A stretch of 64,000 nucleotides of DNA from positions 154,903 to 218,902 of IMG/VR virus record IMGVR_UViG_3300042891_000711; one strand, 5' to 3'. The translations under genes and the position numbers were made by a program. This document shows, in pieces, positions 55,805 through 63,603 of the stretch (within the stretch, counting starts at the first letter, position 1; each line of letters starts with the position of its first letter). Source of the stretch: a virus. Under the pieces are notes generated by a model. The model was given only the letters and a program-made list of their open reading frames with translations, ran no database searches and was not told the DNA's origin.

Positions 55805-56245
55805 ATGACATACGACTTTCCCTGGATCTATAATGGTACACCTTTTGATTCAGGGGATATCGGTGAATACTATGGTTTCATTTATAGAATAACCAATCTT
55901 ACTAACGGCTACGATTATGTGGGCCGTAAGTATTTCAAAACTATTAAGAAAAGACCACCACTAAAAGGCAAGAAGAACAAACGTCTAGAAACAATCGAAA
56001 CTGATTGGAAAGACTACTGGGGTTCGTCAAGTCGATTAGTAGCAGATATATTAGAATTAGGCAAAGAACAGTTTACTCGCGAAATTATACACTTGTGTAA
56101 GAGTCGCGGTGAAACAAATTACATGGAAGCGTACTATCAATTTACAGAAGGTGTACTGTTGAAGGAAAATAACTACAACGGTATCATACAAATTAAACTT
56201 GGCAAGGGTTCCGTAAAAGATTTAATAATTAATAAAAACAGTTGA
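55805..56245 (+). CDS. GIY-YIG endonuclease, Seg-like
   Basis: A 146-residue protein with the GIY-YIG nuclease core: GFIYRITN at residues 24-31 (GIY-like), YDYVGRKYF at 36-44 (YIG-like, with Arg41), and NYMEAYYQF later with the metal-binding Glu. The C-terminal NYNGIIQIKLG segment is typical of phage Seg-like proteins. It may be a free-standing homing endonuclease or a phage repair or restriction nuclease. It lies between the histone-like gene and the 680-bp non-coding region; its stop overlaps the -35 box of the next promoter. Confidence 0.85.
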   Translation: MTYDFPWIYNGTPFDSGDIGEYYGFIYRITNLTNGYDYVGRKYFKTIKKRPPLKGKKNKRLETIETDWKDYWGSSSRLVADILELGKEQFTREIIHLCKSRGETNYMEAYYQFTEGVLLKENNYNGIIQIKLGKGSVKDLIINKNS

Positions 56246-56270
56246 CCAACGACACTAAACGTATTACAAT
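56242..56270 (+). promoter_or_regulatory. Sigma70-type promoter into a non-coding region
   Basis: TTGACC (56242-56247), exactly 17 bp, TACAAT (56265-56270). The predicted start is near 56277. No convincing gene follows for 650 bp, so it probably makes an RNA. Confidence 0.65.
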
Positions 56271-56276
56271 AAACAC

Positions 56277-56840
56277 ACAGCTCCTAGACACCAAGTCACT
56301 CTCATAGAAACAAATTCCAACTCCGTAGTAAAGTAGTAAATGTTTTAACAGCCCTATTGCAGATTAAGTTCTGTATTCAGAGGAGATCGTGCTCGCGTAA
56401 TGGCCGCACGTGGAACGTGTAGACTAGACTACACACTGAATGGCGACCGTGTATTGTGCTATAAAAAGCGAATCAACAATATAAAAATTAGGTGTAAAAA
56501 CCGAATGATTTGGGCACTGTGAAAAAGATACAACCCATATGATGACATAGTTTGGCTAACTACGGATTATGCATCAACCGTCGTAAGAAGCAAGAGTAGG
56601 GAGTACAGGGCGACCGCTTCCGTGTAAATGAATATAATCTCTTTTAGTTAGTATGATGAAGCACTCGGATGAAGTCGCTCTGTTTTACTTTGCCTTTAGT
56701 GGGTGAAGTATGACTATAATCTGGATGAAGCAGTTCTAAAGTCAAAAGCATTACAGTACATAACAAAGTAAATTAGATTAATTAGATTAGAAGAAAAAGC
56801 ATGAGCGCAAGCGAAATGCGAATGTCTTTAGACATTCTTT
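56277..56840 (+). ncRNA. Candidate structured non-coding RNA
   Basis: The whole stretch 56246-56929 lacks a convincing gene. It has its own promoter, patches of clearly higher GC than its surroundings (about 56380-56460 and 56595-56620), and hairpins: CGTGC/GCACG (56388-56410), a perfect GTGTAG/CTACAC stem (56417-56434), a GCAA-type tetraloop hairpin near 56800-56818, and a terminator-like stem at 56820-56837. The octamer GGCGACCG occurs twice, and GATGAAG three times. No tRNA, tmRNA, RNase P or group I intron signature is recognised. The region also contains very short frames (40, 17 and 22 codons), so decayed coding sequence is an alternative. The 3' end is a guess. Confidence 0.35.
56820..56840 (+). 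terminator. Terminator-like hairpin
   Basis: Stem GAATGTC/GACATTC (7 bp), loop TTTA, followed by TTT. Weak U tract; a possible 3' end of the plus-strand RNA. Confidence 0.4.
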
Positions 56841-56900
56841 AAATGTAGTTAATTGTCTTTTGCTCTTATAATGACTTTGATAGACGTATGTTATAGTCAA

Positions 56901-56925
56901 TAAAAAAGCACAATAAATGTGCTTT
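56901..56925 (-). terminator. Rho-independent terminator of the gp26 operon
   Basis: Stem AAAGCACA/TGTGCTTT (56905-56912 with 56918-56925), 5-nt loop, then a run of T on the minus strand, 5 bp after the stop of the gp51-like gene. The plus-strand T run is weaker, so it may be partly bidirectional. Confidence 0.75.
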
Positions 56926-56929
56926 AGTA

Positions 56930-57148
56930 TTAAAAAAATGGAAGTCCGCTTTTTTGTGTAGTTTCCATATTATCTTTAATAATCTTTCCGATAATATCTC
57001 TTTCTTGCTGTGTTAAAAACATTGCATCTTCATAACTTAAACCACCCCGCATATACCAACACATACGTAATGCTTCTTCTCTGAAGGCTTTTGACTCTTT
57101 ATCGTAGGAATCAAGCAGTTCTACGATGGCATCATTATCTAGGGTCAA
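56930..57148 (-). CDS. gp51: gp51-like baseplate hub assembly protein
   Basis: A 72-residue protein: EEALRMCWYMRGGLSYEDAM, then QERDIIGKIIKDNME and a TQKSGLPFF ending. This pattern matches small proteins paired with gp26 in aquatic T4-like phages and annotated as gp51, the hub assembly factor; it is much shorter than T4 gp51 (249 residues). The ATG overlaps the gp26 stop by 4 bp and a terminator follows, so gp26 and gp51 form a two-gene operon. Confidence 0.65.
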   Translation of the reverse strand: MTLDNDAIVELLDSYDKESKAFREEALRMCWYMRGGLSYEDAMFLTQQERDIIGKIIKDNMETTQKSGLPFF

Positions 57149-57999
57149 AAGCCTCGAGCGAAAAAACTTGCGTAATCGAAATCAATGGATAATTTAAATT
57201 CATTTGAGCATTCAGTACACACTACGTCGACTGGTTTAATACTAATTGATTTAGACAGTTCTTCAATTGTTTGTTGTACTGTGCGTATTACAGTTGATTC
57301 GGAATTTGTGTAGTACTCTCTAATAAATTTTGTATCTGATACAACGTCGCCATCTTCTGTCGTAATCGCCGCAGTACAATTAGATATAGTTTCGATGTTT
57401 AATTCAACCATTTTATTAATATGTTCATTGTATTTGACTTTTCTAACGTCTGCGTCAAGATCGGGATCTGCTAGTGTCTGGATTAACTTTTCTTCTTCAA
57501 ACACAGTATTACCAGATTTACTAATTTGAGCGTAAGTTAATGGTTTAAGACTAACAGACAACCCGTCTGATAATTCCACAGTCTTTGAATAATCTGGCAT
57601 TGATACAGAACCTAATGTAGCAGTTAAGTCTACATCATAATCATGTTCCGTACCGCATTGTGGGCAAGTCGATCCTATGGCCATTGTAGGACCATAACTA
57701 GCAATACGAATAGCAATCAATGTAGTGTCTACATCTACGCTGGGCATATCCCACGCATTTTTAATATTTGGGCAGCAACTCTGAATAACATCAACGACGC
57801 TTGTACCACTGATCAACGCATCTGGTGTGCGTAATGTAATTTCGTCTCTGGTAGTCATTGGATATACAGGTAGTTCGCCTGTTACTGGTAGTTCTAATGA
57901 ACCCTCTTTCCAAAACTTTCCTTCGCTAGTTAACTTGATATACAGCGCAGGTTGGCGAAAGTGTTTAGCTAACGGATTTGCGTTATTGATTTGAGCCAT
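57145..57999 (-). CDS. gp26: Baseplate hub protein gp26
   Basis: A 284-residue homologue of T4 gp26. Diagnostic blocks: FRQPALYIKLTSEGKFW, TGELPVYPMTTRDEITLRTP, DVIQSCCPNIKNAWDMP and IAIRIASYGPTM. Two C-x-x-C pairs (Cys112/115 and Cys261/264) probably bind one zinc ion. It ends DYASFFARGF. Read from a minus-strand TATAAATA promoter that faces the tape-measure promoter. The ribosome binding site ATAGGAAA is about 8 bp before the ATG. Confidence 0.88.
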   Translation of the reverse strand: MAQINNANPLAKHFRQPALYIKLTSEGKFWKEGSLELPVTGELPVYPMTTRDEITLRTPDALISGTSVVDVIQSCCPNIKNAWDMPSVDVDTTLIAIRIASYGPTMAIGSTCPQCGTEHDYDVDLTATLGSVSMPDYSKTVELSDGLSVSLKPLTYAQISKSGNTVFEEEKLIQTLADPDLDADVRKVKYNEHINKMVELNIETISNCTAAITTEDGDVVSDTKFIREYYTNSESTVIRTVQQTIEELSKSISIKPVDVVCTECSNEFKLSIDFDYASFFARGF

Positions 58000-58011
58000 G
58001 GTTTTATTTCC

Positions 58012-58019
58012 TATAAATA
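58012..58019 (+). promoter_or_regulatory. Late promoter (TATAAATA) of the tape-measure gene
   Basis: Perfect TATAAATA, 34 bp before the ATG at 58054. It forms the left arm of an 11-bp perfect inverted repeat with the opposing promoter. Confidence 0.8.
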
Positions 58020-58035
58020 TAATTGATATACTGTA

Positions 58036-58043
58036 TATTTATA
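58036..58043 (-). promoter_or_regulatory. Late promoter (TATAAATA) of gp26
   Basis: Perfect TATAAATA on the minus strand, 36 bp before the gp26 ATG, facing the plus-strand promoter at 58012-58019. Confidence 0.8.
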
Positions 58044-58053
58044 GGTTAAAACC

Positions 58054-60684
58054 ATGGATGAAAAAGAATTAGACCAGAAGATCGAGGCCCTAGCCAATGC
58101 TTCAGCAAAAGCACGGGATGACATGGTGTTTTTGGCTGAAGCAATCAATAAAATGGGATTGCGCGGAGTTGATGCTAAGAAAAAACTAATAGAAATGGCT
58201 GTTGGTGTAGACAAAGTTACAGTCGCAATGAAAAAGTCTGCGGTTGATATTAAACAATCCATGGAAGCTCTTAAAAAGAGCATTAACAAAGGCGAAGTAA
58301 GCTCTGAAGAGCTCACAGAGCAATTAACTACTCTCAGAGATCAAATTAACAAAACATCTGATCAAGGTAAAAAGCAAGCTCTGCTTGATGCTAAAGCTGA
58401 TCTTGAGGCAATGAATGCTCGTAATCAAGCAAACGCCGCATTAAAAGACAGTTTGTGGAATATGGCGGGTGTTCTAACTGTTGGAGCTGCTAATGCATTT
58501 AAAGGTGCAACTACTAAAGCATTGTCTGGAGCAGATGCATTTGACATAGCTGGTTCAATGATGACTGCTGGTGTTGATCTTGTTAATACTGCCAATCAAG
58601 GTGGAGCAAACGCTTTAAAATCATTCGGAGCTGCTACGGCTGGAGCAGGCGGAAAAATGGGATGGGCCGGCGCCGCAGCAAGTGTACTAGGTGAAGGGTT
58701 AAGTGCCGCAAGTGTTGGGTTAAGTGAATTAGCTAAAGCAGGCATTGGATTTATGCTTGCACAAACCAAGCAATTAATTGCAGGGTTTCAAACATTGTCT
58801 TCTGTGGGTGCTGTGTATAATGGCGGTATGATGGCCATGGTTAACACTAGTCTTCGTGCTGGTATGACTATGGAACAATTTAGTAAATCTGTATCAGCTA
58901 ATAGCGATAATTTAGCTAGAACCGGACTAGGTGTGGCAGAAGCAAGTAAACGTATGGCCGGTGCAATGGACGGAACTTCAAAAGCCGGTATTGCTGCTCG
59001 TAAAGGTATGTTTGCTTTAGGTATGGGCATGGAAGAGCAAGTTGATGCATTTGCTAATACTATGGCACGTATGGCTGGGCCATTAGGGCAATTACGTGCT
59101 AGCGATAAAGAAGTAGCACAAGCAACGCAAGAATATGCTAAGAATTTAAAAATGGTATCTGCAATCACCGGTGAAGATGCCAAAGCCAAACAAGAAAAAA
59201 TTCGCCAAGAACAAGATAATCTATGGATGGATGGTCAACTTGCTAGTATGAGCACAGAACAACGAGAATCGTGGAATGCTATGATGCTTTCGTTGAACGA
59301 AGATGATAGAAGAGCAGTAATTGAAAGAAAAAAATACGGCAGTGTTATTAGTAAAGATCTTGCAGGTGGTGAAGCGTTGGTTCCTGCTATAGCAAAAATG
59401 CGAGATCGAGCACTTCATATGGCTCTAGATGCACATAGTACAACTGCAGACGGTTATAGAATGCAAGGAGAATTTGCTAAAGAAACTCAAAGACAGGGGC
59501 TAGAACATGCCAATACACTAGGTATAGCTACAAGCGAAACTGCTATAGCTATGTCGAGTAGCATACATAAATCAATTAAATCTGCAGCTGCAACTTCAGA
59601 AGGTGCAGAAAAACTTGCTGCTGCTGCAATCGAAAGACAAAACAAAGCCGGCAAGGCAGGAACAGATGTCGGAGCAAATAATTTAGAAATGCTTCAGAGT
59701 AATATGATTGACATGCAAAAGCTCGCAGTTGATAATATGGATCAATTTCAAAAAGCATTAAAAATGTCATACGATGCTGCTATGTGGGCAGTTCGAGGAT
59801 TGGGCAGTTTAGGTACAGCGGCTGCCAATAATCCAATTAAAACTGGATTGTTGGCTATATTACCGGCAATAGTCGGTACAATTGGCCCATTGTTATTAAC
59901 AAAAATGTTTGGTGGTAAATTTGGTGTACTAGGAGCATCAGCAGCAAATCCGATGCATGTTACCGGCGGTGGCTTTGGTGGACCAGGCGCAGGTGGCGGT
60001 GTAGATAAAAATGGACGATACAGAGACTCAAAAGGTAGATTTGCCAAAGCCCCTACTGCAATGTCTACTCTTAAAAGTGCCGGTGCATTGGGAAAAATTG
60101 CCGGTGTTACAGGTGCTATAGTTGGAACTGCAATGGCAGTAGGCGATATCTATGATACAGAAAATGATAAAACATTAACTAAAGGTCAAAAACGCGAAAA
60201 AGAAGGAAGTATAGTTGGTAGTGCCGCCGGCGGCGCCGCCGGCGCTTGGGCTGGCGCAACTGCCGGCGCAGCTATGGGGGCATTTGGCGGCCCACTCGGT
60301 ATAGCCGTTGGCGGACTAATAGGCGGAGCATTAGGATATTGGGGTGGTAGTGAAGGCGGAGAGAAATTAGGCAAAGCCATAATGAAAGACGAGTCTGCTA
60401 CTAGCAAAGTTGCAGCAGCAACTTCAGTAGCCGTTAGTGGGGCAACTACTCAAACAACTACTCCAAAACCAGTAACTAGCTCATCACAAAACTTAGCAGC
60501 TGAACAAATTAAATTGTACGGTGCTGTTGTTGATCCCGAAGCAGCTAAAAAAGCAGCAACAGAAAAACCAGTAGCCAGTGCAAATCCAGCAGAGCAACAA
60601 CAAATCAATCTATTACAAAGCATTTTAACTACTATGCAAAAGAACAACCAGATAACGTCAGGAATTTTACAGAACAGCTATTAA
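58054..60684 (+). CDS. Tail tape measure protein
   Basis: An 876-residue protein with the usual tape-measure layout: charged helical N-terminus (about 1-140, with ELDQKIEALANASAKARDD), long Ala/Gly/Met-rich helical body, hydrophobic segments near residues 595-620 (TGLLAILPAIVGTIGPLLL), and a Gly/Ala-rich membrane-like stretch near 725-775 (GSAAGGAAGAWAGATAGAAM). Such proteins set tail length and help DNA cross the inner membrane. By position it fills the role of T4 gp29, although sequence similarity is not evident. At roughly 0.15 nm per residue the tail would be about 130 nm. Confidence 0.82.
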   Translation: MDEKELDQKIEALANASAKARDDMVFLAEAINKMGLRGVDAKKKLIEMAVGVDKVTVAMKKSAVDIKQSMEALKKSINKGEVSSEELTEQLTTLRDQINKTSDQGKKQALLDAKADLEAMNARNQANAALKDSLWNMAGVLTVGAANAFKGATTKALSGADAFDIAGSMMTAGVDLVNTANQGGANALKSFGAATAGAGGKMGWAGAAASVLGEGLSAASVGLSELAKAGIGFMLAQTKQLIAGFQTLSSVGAVYNGGMMAMVNTSLRAGMTMEQFSKSVSANSDNLARTGLGVAEASKRMAGAMDGTSKAGIAARKGMFALGMGMEEQVDAFANTMARMAGPLGQLRASDKEVAQATQEYAKNLKMVSAITGEDAKAKQEKIRQEQDNLWMDGQLASMSTEQRESWNAMMLSLNEDDRRAVIERKKYGSVISKDLAGGEALVPAIAKMRDRALHMALDAHSTTADGYRMQGEFAKETQRQGLEHANTLGIATSETAIAMSSSIHKSIKSAAATSEGAEKLAAAAIERQNKAGKAGTDVGANNLEMLQSNMIDMQKLAVDNMDQFQKALKMSYDAAMWAVRGLGSLGTAAANNPIKTGLLAILPAIVGTIGPLLLTKMFGGKFGVLGASAANPMHVTGGGFGGPGAGGGVDKNGRYRDSKGRFAKAPTAMSTLKSAGALGKIAGVTGAIVGTAMAVGDIYDTENDKTLTKGQKREKEGSIVGSAAGGAAGAWAGATAGAAMGAFGGPLGIAVGGLIGGALGYWGGSEGGEKLGKAIMKDESATSKVAAATSVAVSGATTQTTTPKPVTSSSQNLAAEQIKLYGAVVDPEAAKKAATEKPVASANPAEQQQINLLQSILTTMQKNNQITSGILQNSY

Positions 60685-60686
60685 GC

Positions 60687-60694
60687 TATAAATA
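60687..60694 (+). promoter_or_regulatory. Late promoter (TATAAATA) of the portal gene
   Basis: Perfect TATAAATA followed by CACTAT, 24 bp before the ATG at 60719, starting 3 bp after the tape-measure stop codon. Confidence 0.8.
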
Positions 60695-60718
60695 CACTAT
60701 CGTAAAGAGAATATAACT

Positions 60719-62434
60719 ATGTCATGGAAAAAACATTTCCGAACTGCAAACACTGGTGGACAACTAAGTCCAATTAGTGGTATTAACAATTCAGCAGATC
60801 CGAGCTATCGTAACTATCAAAGCCAATTACCTGAGGTATATATCGGCCATCCAAATCGTACTGAACGTTATAATCAATATGAGCAGATGGATATGGACAG
60901 TGAAGTTAATGCTGCACTTGATATTATTGCAGAATTCTGCACACAACCAAATACAGAAAATGGCACAGGCTTTGATTTATTCTTTAAAGAAGATCCAACA
61001 GATAACGAAGTTAAATTACTTAAAGATCAACTGCTACAGTGGGTTAATCTAAATCAATTAAACAAACGTCTATTCAAACTTGTACGTAATACATTAAAAT
61101 ACGGTGATCAAGTATTCCTACGTGATCCAGAAACATTCAAATTATACTGGACAGAAATGGGCAGTGTAATCAAAGTTATTGTTAATGAAGCAGAAGGCAA
61201 AGAGCCCGAGCAATACGTAATTAAAAACCTTAATCTTAACTTTCAAAACTTAACTGCTACTGCATTAAGTTCGAGCGATACCTACACAAATCACCCGCAA
61301 CAAGGCGGTAGTGGTGGCGCAGGTTCCTATGTACAACCTAACGTACCTTACAGTGGCGGTTCACGTTTTAGTCATGCTCAAAACGAAGCAGTATTAGATG
61401 CAGAACATGTAGTGCATATCAGTCTGACAGAAGGTCTAGATGTAAACTGGCCATTTGGTACTAGTATTCTTGAAAGCATATTTAAAATCTTTAAACAAAA
61501 AGAATTGTTAGAAGACGCTATTATTATCTATCGTGTGCAACGTGCACCGGAACGTCGTGTATTTAAAATTGACGTAGGTAACATGCCTACACACATGGCT
61601 ATGGCCTTTGTGGATCGCATTAAAAATGAAGTACATCAACGTCGTATTCCAACACAAACTGGTGGTGGACAAAATATGATGGATGCTACATACAATCCAT
61701 TAAGCACAAACGAAGACTTTTTCTTCCCAGTAGGCGCAGAAGGCCGTGGATCGAGCGTTGAAGCATTGCCAGGCGGTAGTAACCTGGGTGAAATTACAGA
61801 CTTACGTTTCTTTACTAATAAAATGTTCCGAGGTTTACGTATTCCTAGTAGCTACTTGCCTACAGGCAGTGATGATAGTTCATCTACATTTAATGATGGC
61901 AAGTCAACTACTGCATTAATTCAAGAATGGCGCTTTAATCAATACTGTATGCGTTTACAAACTATGATAGTTGAAAAACTAGACAATGAGTTTAAAATGT
62001 TCATGCGTTGGAGAGGTATTAACATTGATGGTCAGCTATTTGAACTACGCTTAAACGAACCACAAAACTTTGCCAAATATCGTCAAGCAGAAGTAGATGC
62101 GGCACGTATACAAGCATTTACATCATTAGAACAAACACCATACCTAAGTAAACGTTTCTTATTAGAGCGTTACTTAGATCTAAGTGAAGAAGAAATGCAA
62201 CGCAATGATGAATTATGGGCAGAAGAGCATAATGATACTCCGAATCCTGGAGATACTGATGTTGGATTACGTGCAATTAACGTTACACCAGCGGGGATTG
62301 AAAGCGATATGAGTAATTTAGAAATGCCCAACTTAACCGCAGAACCAGCACCTGGAGTAGAACCGGGTGCATTACCTGCAACGGGTGCTGCACCAGCAGT
62401 ACCAGAAACGCCTGCTGCACCTCCTGGTTTATAA
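60719..62434 (+). CDS. gp20: Portal vertex protein gp20
   Basis: A 571-residue homologue of T4 gp20, the dodecameric portal through which DNA enters the capsid. Diagnostic blocks: NRYNQYEQMDMDSEVNAALD-type (ERYNQYEQMDMDSEVNAALD), IIAEFCTQPN, LVRNTLKYGDQVFLRD, IYRVQRAPERRVFKIDVGNM and RIPSSYLPTGSDDSSS. The C-terminus is a Pro/Ala-rich tail. The length is close to T4 gp20 (524). It begins the head gene cluster that continues out of the window. Confidence 0.96.
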   Translation: MSWKKHFRTANTGGQLSPISGINNSADPSYRNYQSQLPEVYIGHPNRTERYNQYEQMDMDSEVNAALDIIAEFCTQPNTENGTGFDLFFKEDPTDNEVKLLKDQLLQWVNLNQLNKRLFKLVRNTLKYGDQVFLRDPETFKLYWTEMGSVIKVIVNEAEGKEPEQYVIKNLNLNFQNLTATALSSSDTYTNHPQQGGSGGAGSYVQPNVPYSGGSRFSHAQNEAVLDAEHVVHISLTEGLDVNWPFGTSILESIFKIFKQKELLEDAIIIYRVQRAPERRVFKIDVGNMPTHMAMAFVDRIKNEVHQRRIPTQTGGGQNMMDATYNPLSTNEDFFFPVGAEGRGSSVEALPGGSNLGEITDLRFFTNKMFRGLRIPSSYLPTGSDDSSSTFNDGKSTTALIQEWRFNQYCMRLQTMIVEKLDNEFKMFMRWRGINIDGQLFELRLNEPQNFAKYRQAEVDAARIQAFTSLEQTPYLSKRFLLERYLDLSEEEMQRNDELWAEEHNDTPNPGDTDVGLRAINVTPAGIESDMSNLEMPNLTAEPAPGVEPGALPATGAAPAVPETPAAPPGL

Positions 62435-62454
62435 TATTTTAGGTAAATAATATT

Positions 62455-62679
62455 ATGAATCTACTTGAAATATTTAATTCTGAATTAGTGCAACAGCACC
62501 AAACTGAAAAGGACGATAACACTCCTTTAAAGTTGTCTGATCTGCGCAAAACTAAATTAACATTAACTCAATTACATCGTTTGCGCATTATGAATGATGT
62601 ACGTAGGTTAGAAAAAGAGCAAGACTTGGAACGAGTAAGAACACAGTACAAACCAGCAGAAGTTGCTCCACCGATGTAG
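62455..62679 (+). CDS. Small conserved phage protein between portal and prohead core genes
   Basis: A 74-residue, charged, probably helical protein: LEIFNSELVQQHQTEKDD, LSDLRKTKLTLTQLHRLRIM, NDVRRLEKEQDLERVRTQY, ending PAEVAPPM. Similar small proteins sit at this position in aquatic T4-like phages. The position suggests a role in prohead assembly, which is not demonstrated. GTAAATAA at 62443-62450 just before the ATG may be a late promoter or simply part of the leader. Confidence 0.8.
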   Translation: MNLLEIFNSELVQQHQTEKDDNTPLKLSDLRKTKLTLTQLHRLRIMNDVRRLEKEQDLERVRTQYKPAEVAPPM

Positions 62680-62736
62680 TTATCAACTAGAATCAATCAA
62701 AAAACACGCATTTAACTTCAATTTTTCAATAAACCA

Positions 62737-62744
62737 GTAAATAA
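62737..62744 (+). promoter_or_regulatory. Possible late promoter (GTAAATAA) of the gp67-like gene
   Basis: GTAAATAATATTA, the same 13 bases as before 62455, in the 127-bp gap; the leader would be about 60 nt with AAGGAG at the ribosome binding site. Differs from TATAAATA at the first two bases. Confidence 0.4.
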
Positions 62745-62806
62745 TATTACAGAGATATTACGTAACGTAAATCTCACCTAGACAGACACAATTTAAGGAG
62801 TTCTTT

Positions 62807-63589
62807 ATGAACAAGTATGAACAGTTAATAGAACACATCATTAATGATGAAACTGATAAGGCTCGCGAATTATTCCACAACATCGTTGTTGAAAAATCAC
62901 GTGACATTTATGAAAGCCTAATCGACGAAACAGATTTAGACGAAGTTGGCGGAAATAAAGTACAAGGCTACATGGATGAAGTTACTATCGATGAACAAGG
63001 TCTTAGCGAAGAAGAGGAAGAAGCCGGCGAATTTGAAATGGACAGCGAAGAAGGCGAAATGGAAAATGATTTCGACAACTCAGGTGATTTAGATTCACAC
63101 GAAGAAGAGCACGGCGATGTTGAAACACGTGTTGATGATTTAGAGTCTGCATTAGACGAACTTAAAGCTGAATTTGATGCGTTAATGGCCGGCGAAGAAG
63201 GCGAAGAAGAACACGCTGACATGTTTGGTGGCGACGAAATGGGTACTGACGAAGTTGCTCAAGAAGAAATGTACGAAGCTGAAGAATGTGATACAGAAGA
63301 AGATGACGAAGAAGAAGTTGAAGAATCTATTGTACGTGAATACGTAGAAAAAGTAGCTGCTCCGTCAAATACTGAAGGTGCTGATAACAAGCAATCTACA
63401 GTAGCTAAGAAAAATGACATGGGCGGTTCATCTGCTAATATCGTACGCGGTGGTACAGAAAACGGCGGCACAGTTAAAAAACCAGCAGTAAATAACATGG
63501 GTAATATTAATGTTCCTGGTGGTAAAGCTGGTAATGCATTTGCTAAGAAAGAAAAAGTAGCAACTACAGAGTCACGTAAAAGCAAATAA
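62807..63589 (+). CDS. gp67: Prohead core protein, gp67-like
   Basis: A 260-residue acidic protein. The N-terminal helix (YEQLIEHIINDETDKARELF, then VVEKSRDIYESLIDE) resembles the N-terminus of T4 gp67, and is followed by a long Glu/Asp-rich stretch (about residues 65-175) with a probable coiled coil (VETRVDDLESALDELKAEFD), then a Gly/Asn/Lys-rich tail. It is much longer than T4 gp67 (80). Such proteins form the scaffold core inside the prohead and are destroyed by gp21. Strong AAGGAG ribosome binding site. It lies between gp20 and gp21, as in T4. Confidence 0.75.
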   Translation: MNKYEQLIEHIINDETDKARELFHNIVVEKSRDIYESLIDETDLDEVGGNKVQGYMDEVTIDEQGLSEEEEEAGEFEMDSEEGEMENDFDNSGDLDSHEEEHGDVETRVDDLESALDELKAEFDALMAGEEGEEEHADMFGGDEMGTDEVAQEEMYEAEECDTEEDDEEEVEESIVREYVEKVAAPSNTEGADNKQSTVAKKNDMGGSSANIVRGGTENGGTVKKPAVNNMGNINVPGGKAGNAFAKKEKVATTESRKSK

Positions 63590-63603
63590 TTTAGGATAAG
63601 AAA

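Noticed and set aside
56246-56929. tRNA, tmRNA, RNase P RNA or group I intron
   Set aside because: No T-loop GTTC-A/G-A, CCA end, tmRNA termini or group I P7 core was found; the structured-RNA idea rests only on promoter, GC patches and hairpins.
58788-59189. 133-codon minus-strand open frame in the tape-measure gene
   Set aside because: Antisense to a codon-biased Ala/Gly-rich coding region, which commonly leaves the reverse frame open.
60220-60320. GC-rich repeat or recombination site in the tape-measure gene
   Set aside because: The GCCGGCGGCGCCGCCGGCGC-like stretch encodes an Ala/Gly-rich membrane-like segment and is explained by codon content.
63259-63585. 108-codon and 84-codon minus-strand frames opposite the acidic prohead core gene
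   Set aside because: Ser-rich products are the mirror of GAA/GAT codons in the acidic gene; no start signals.
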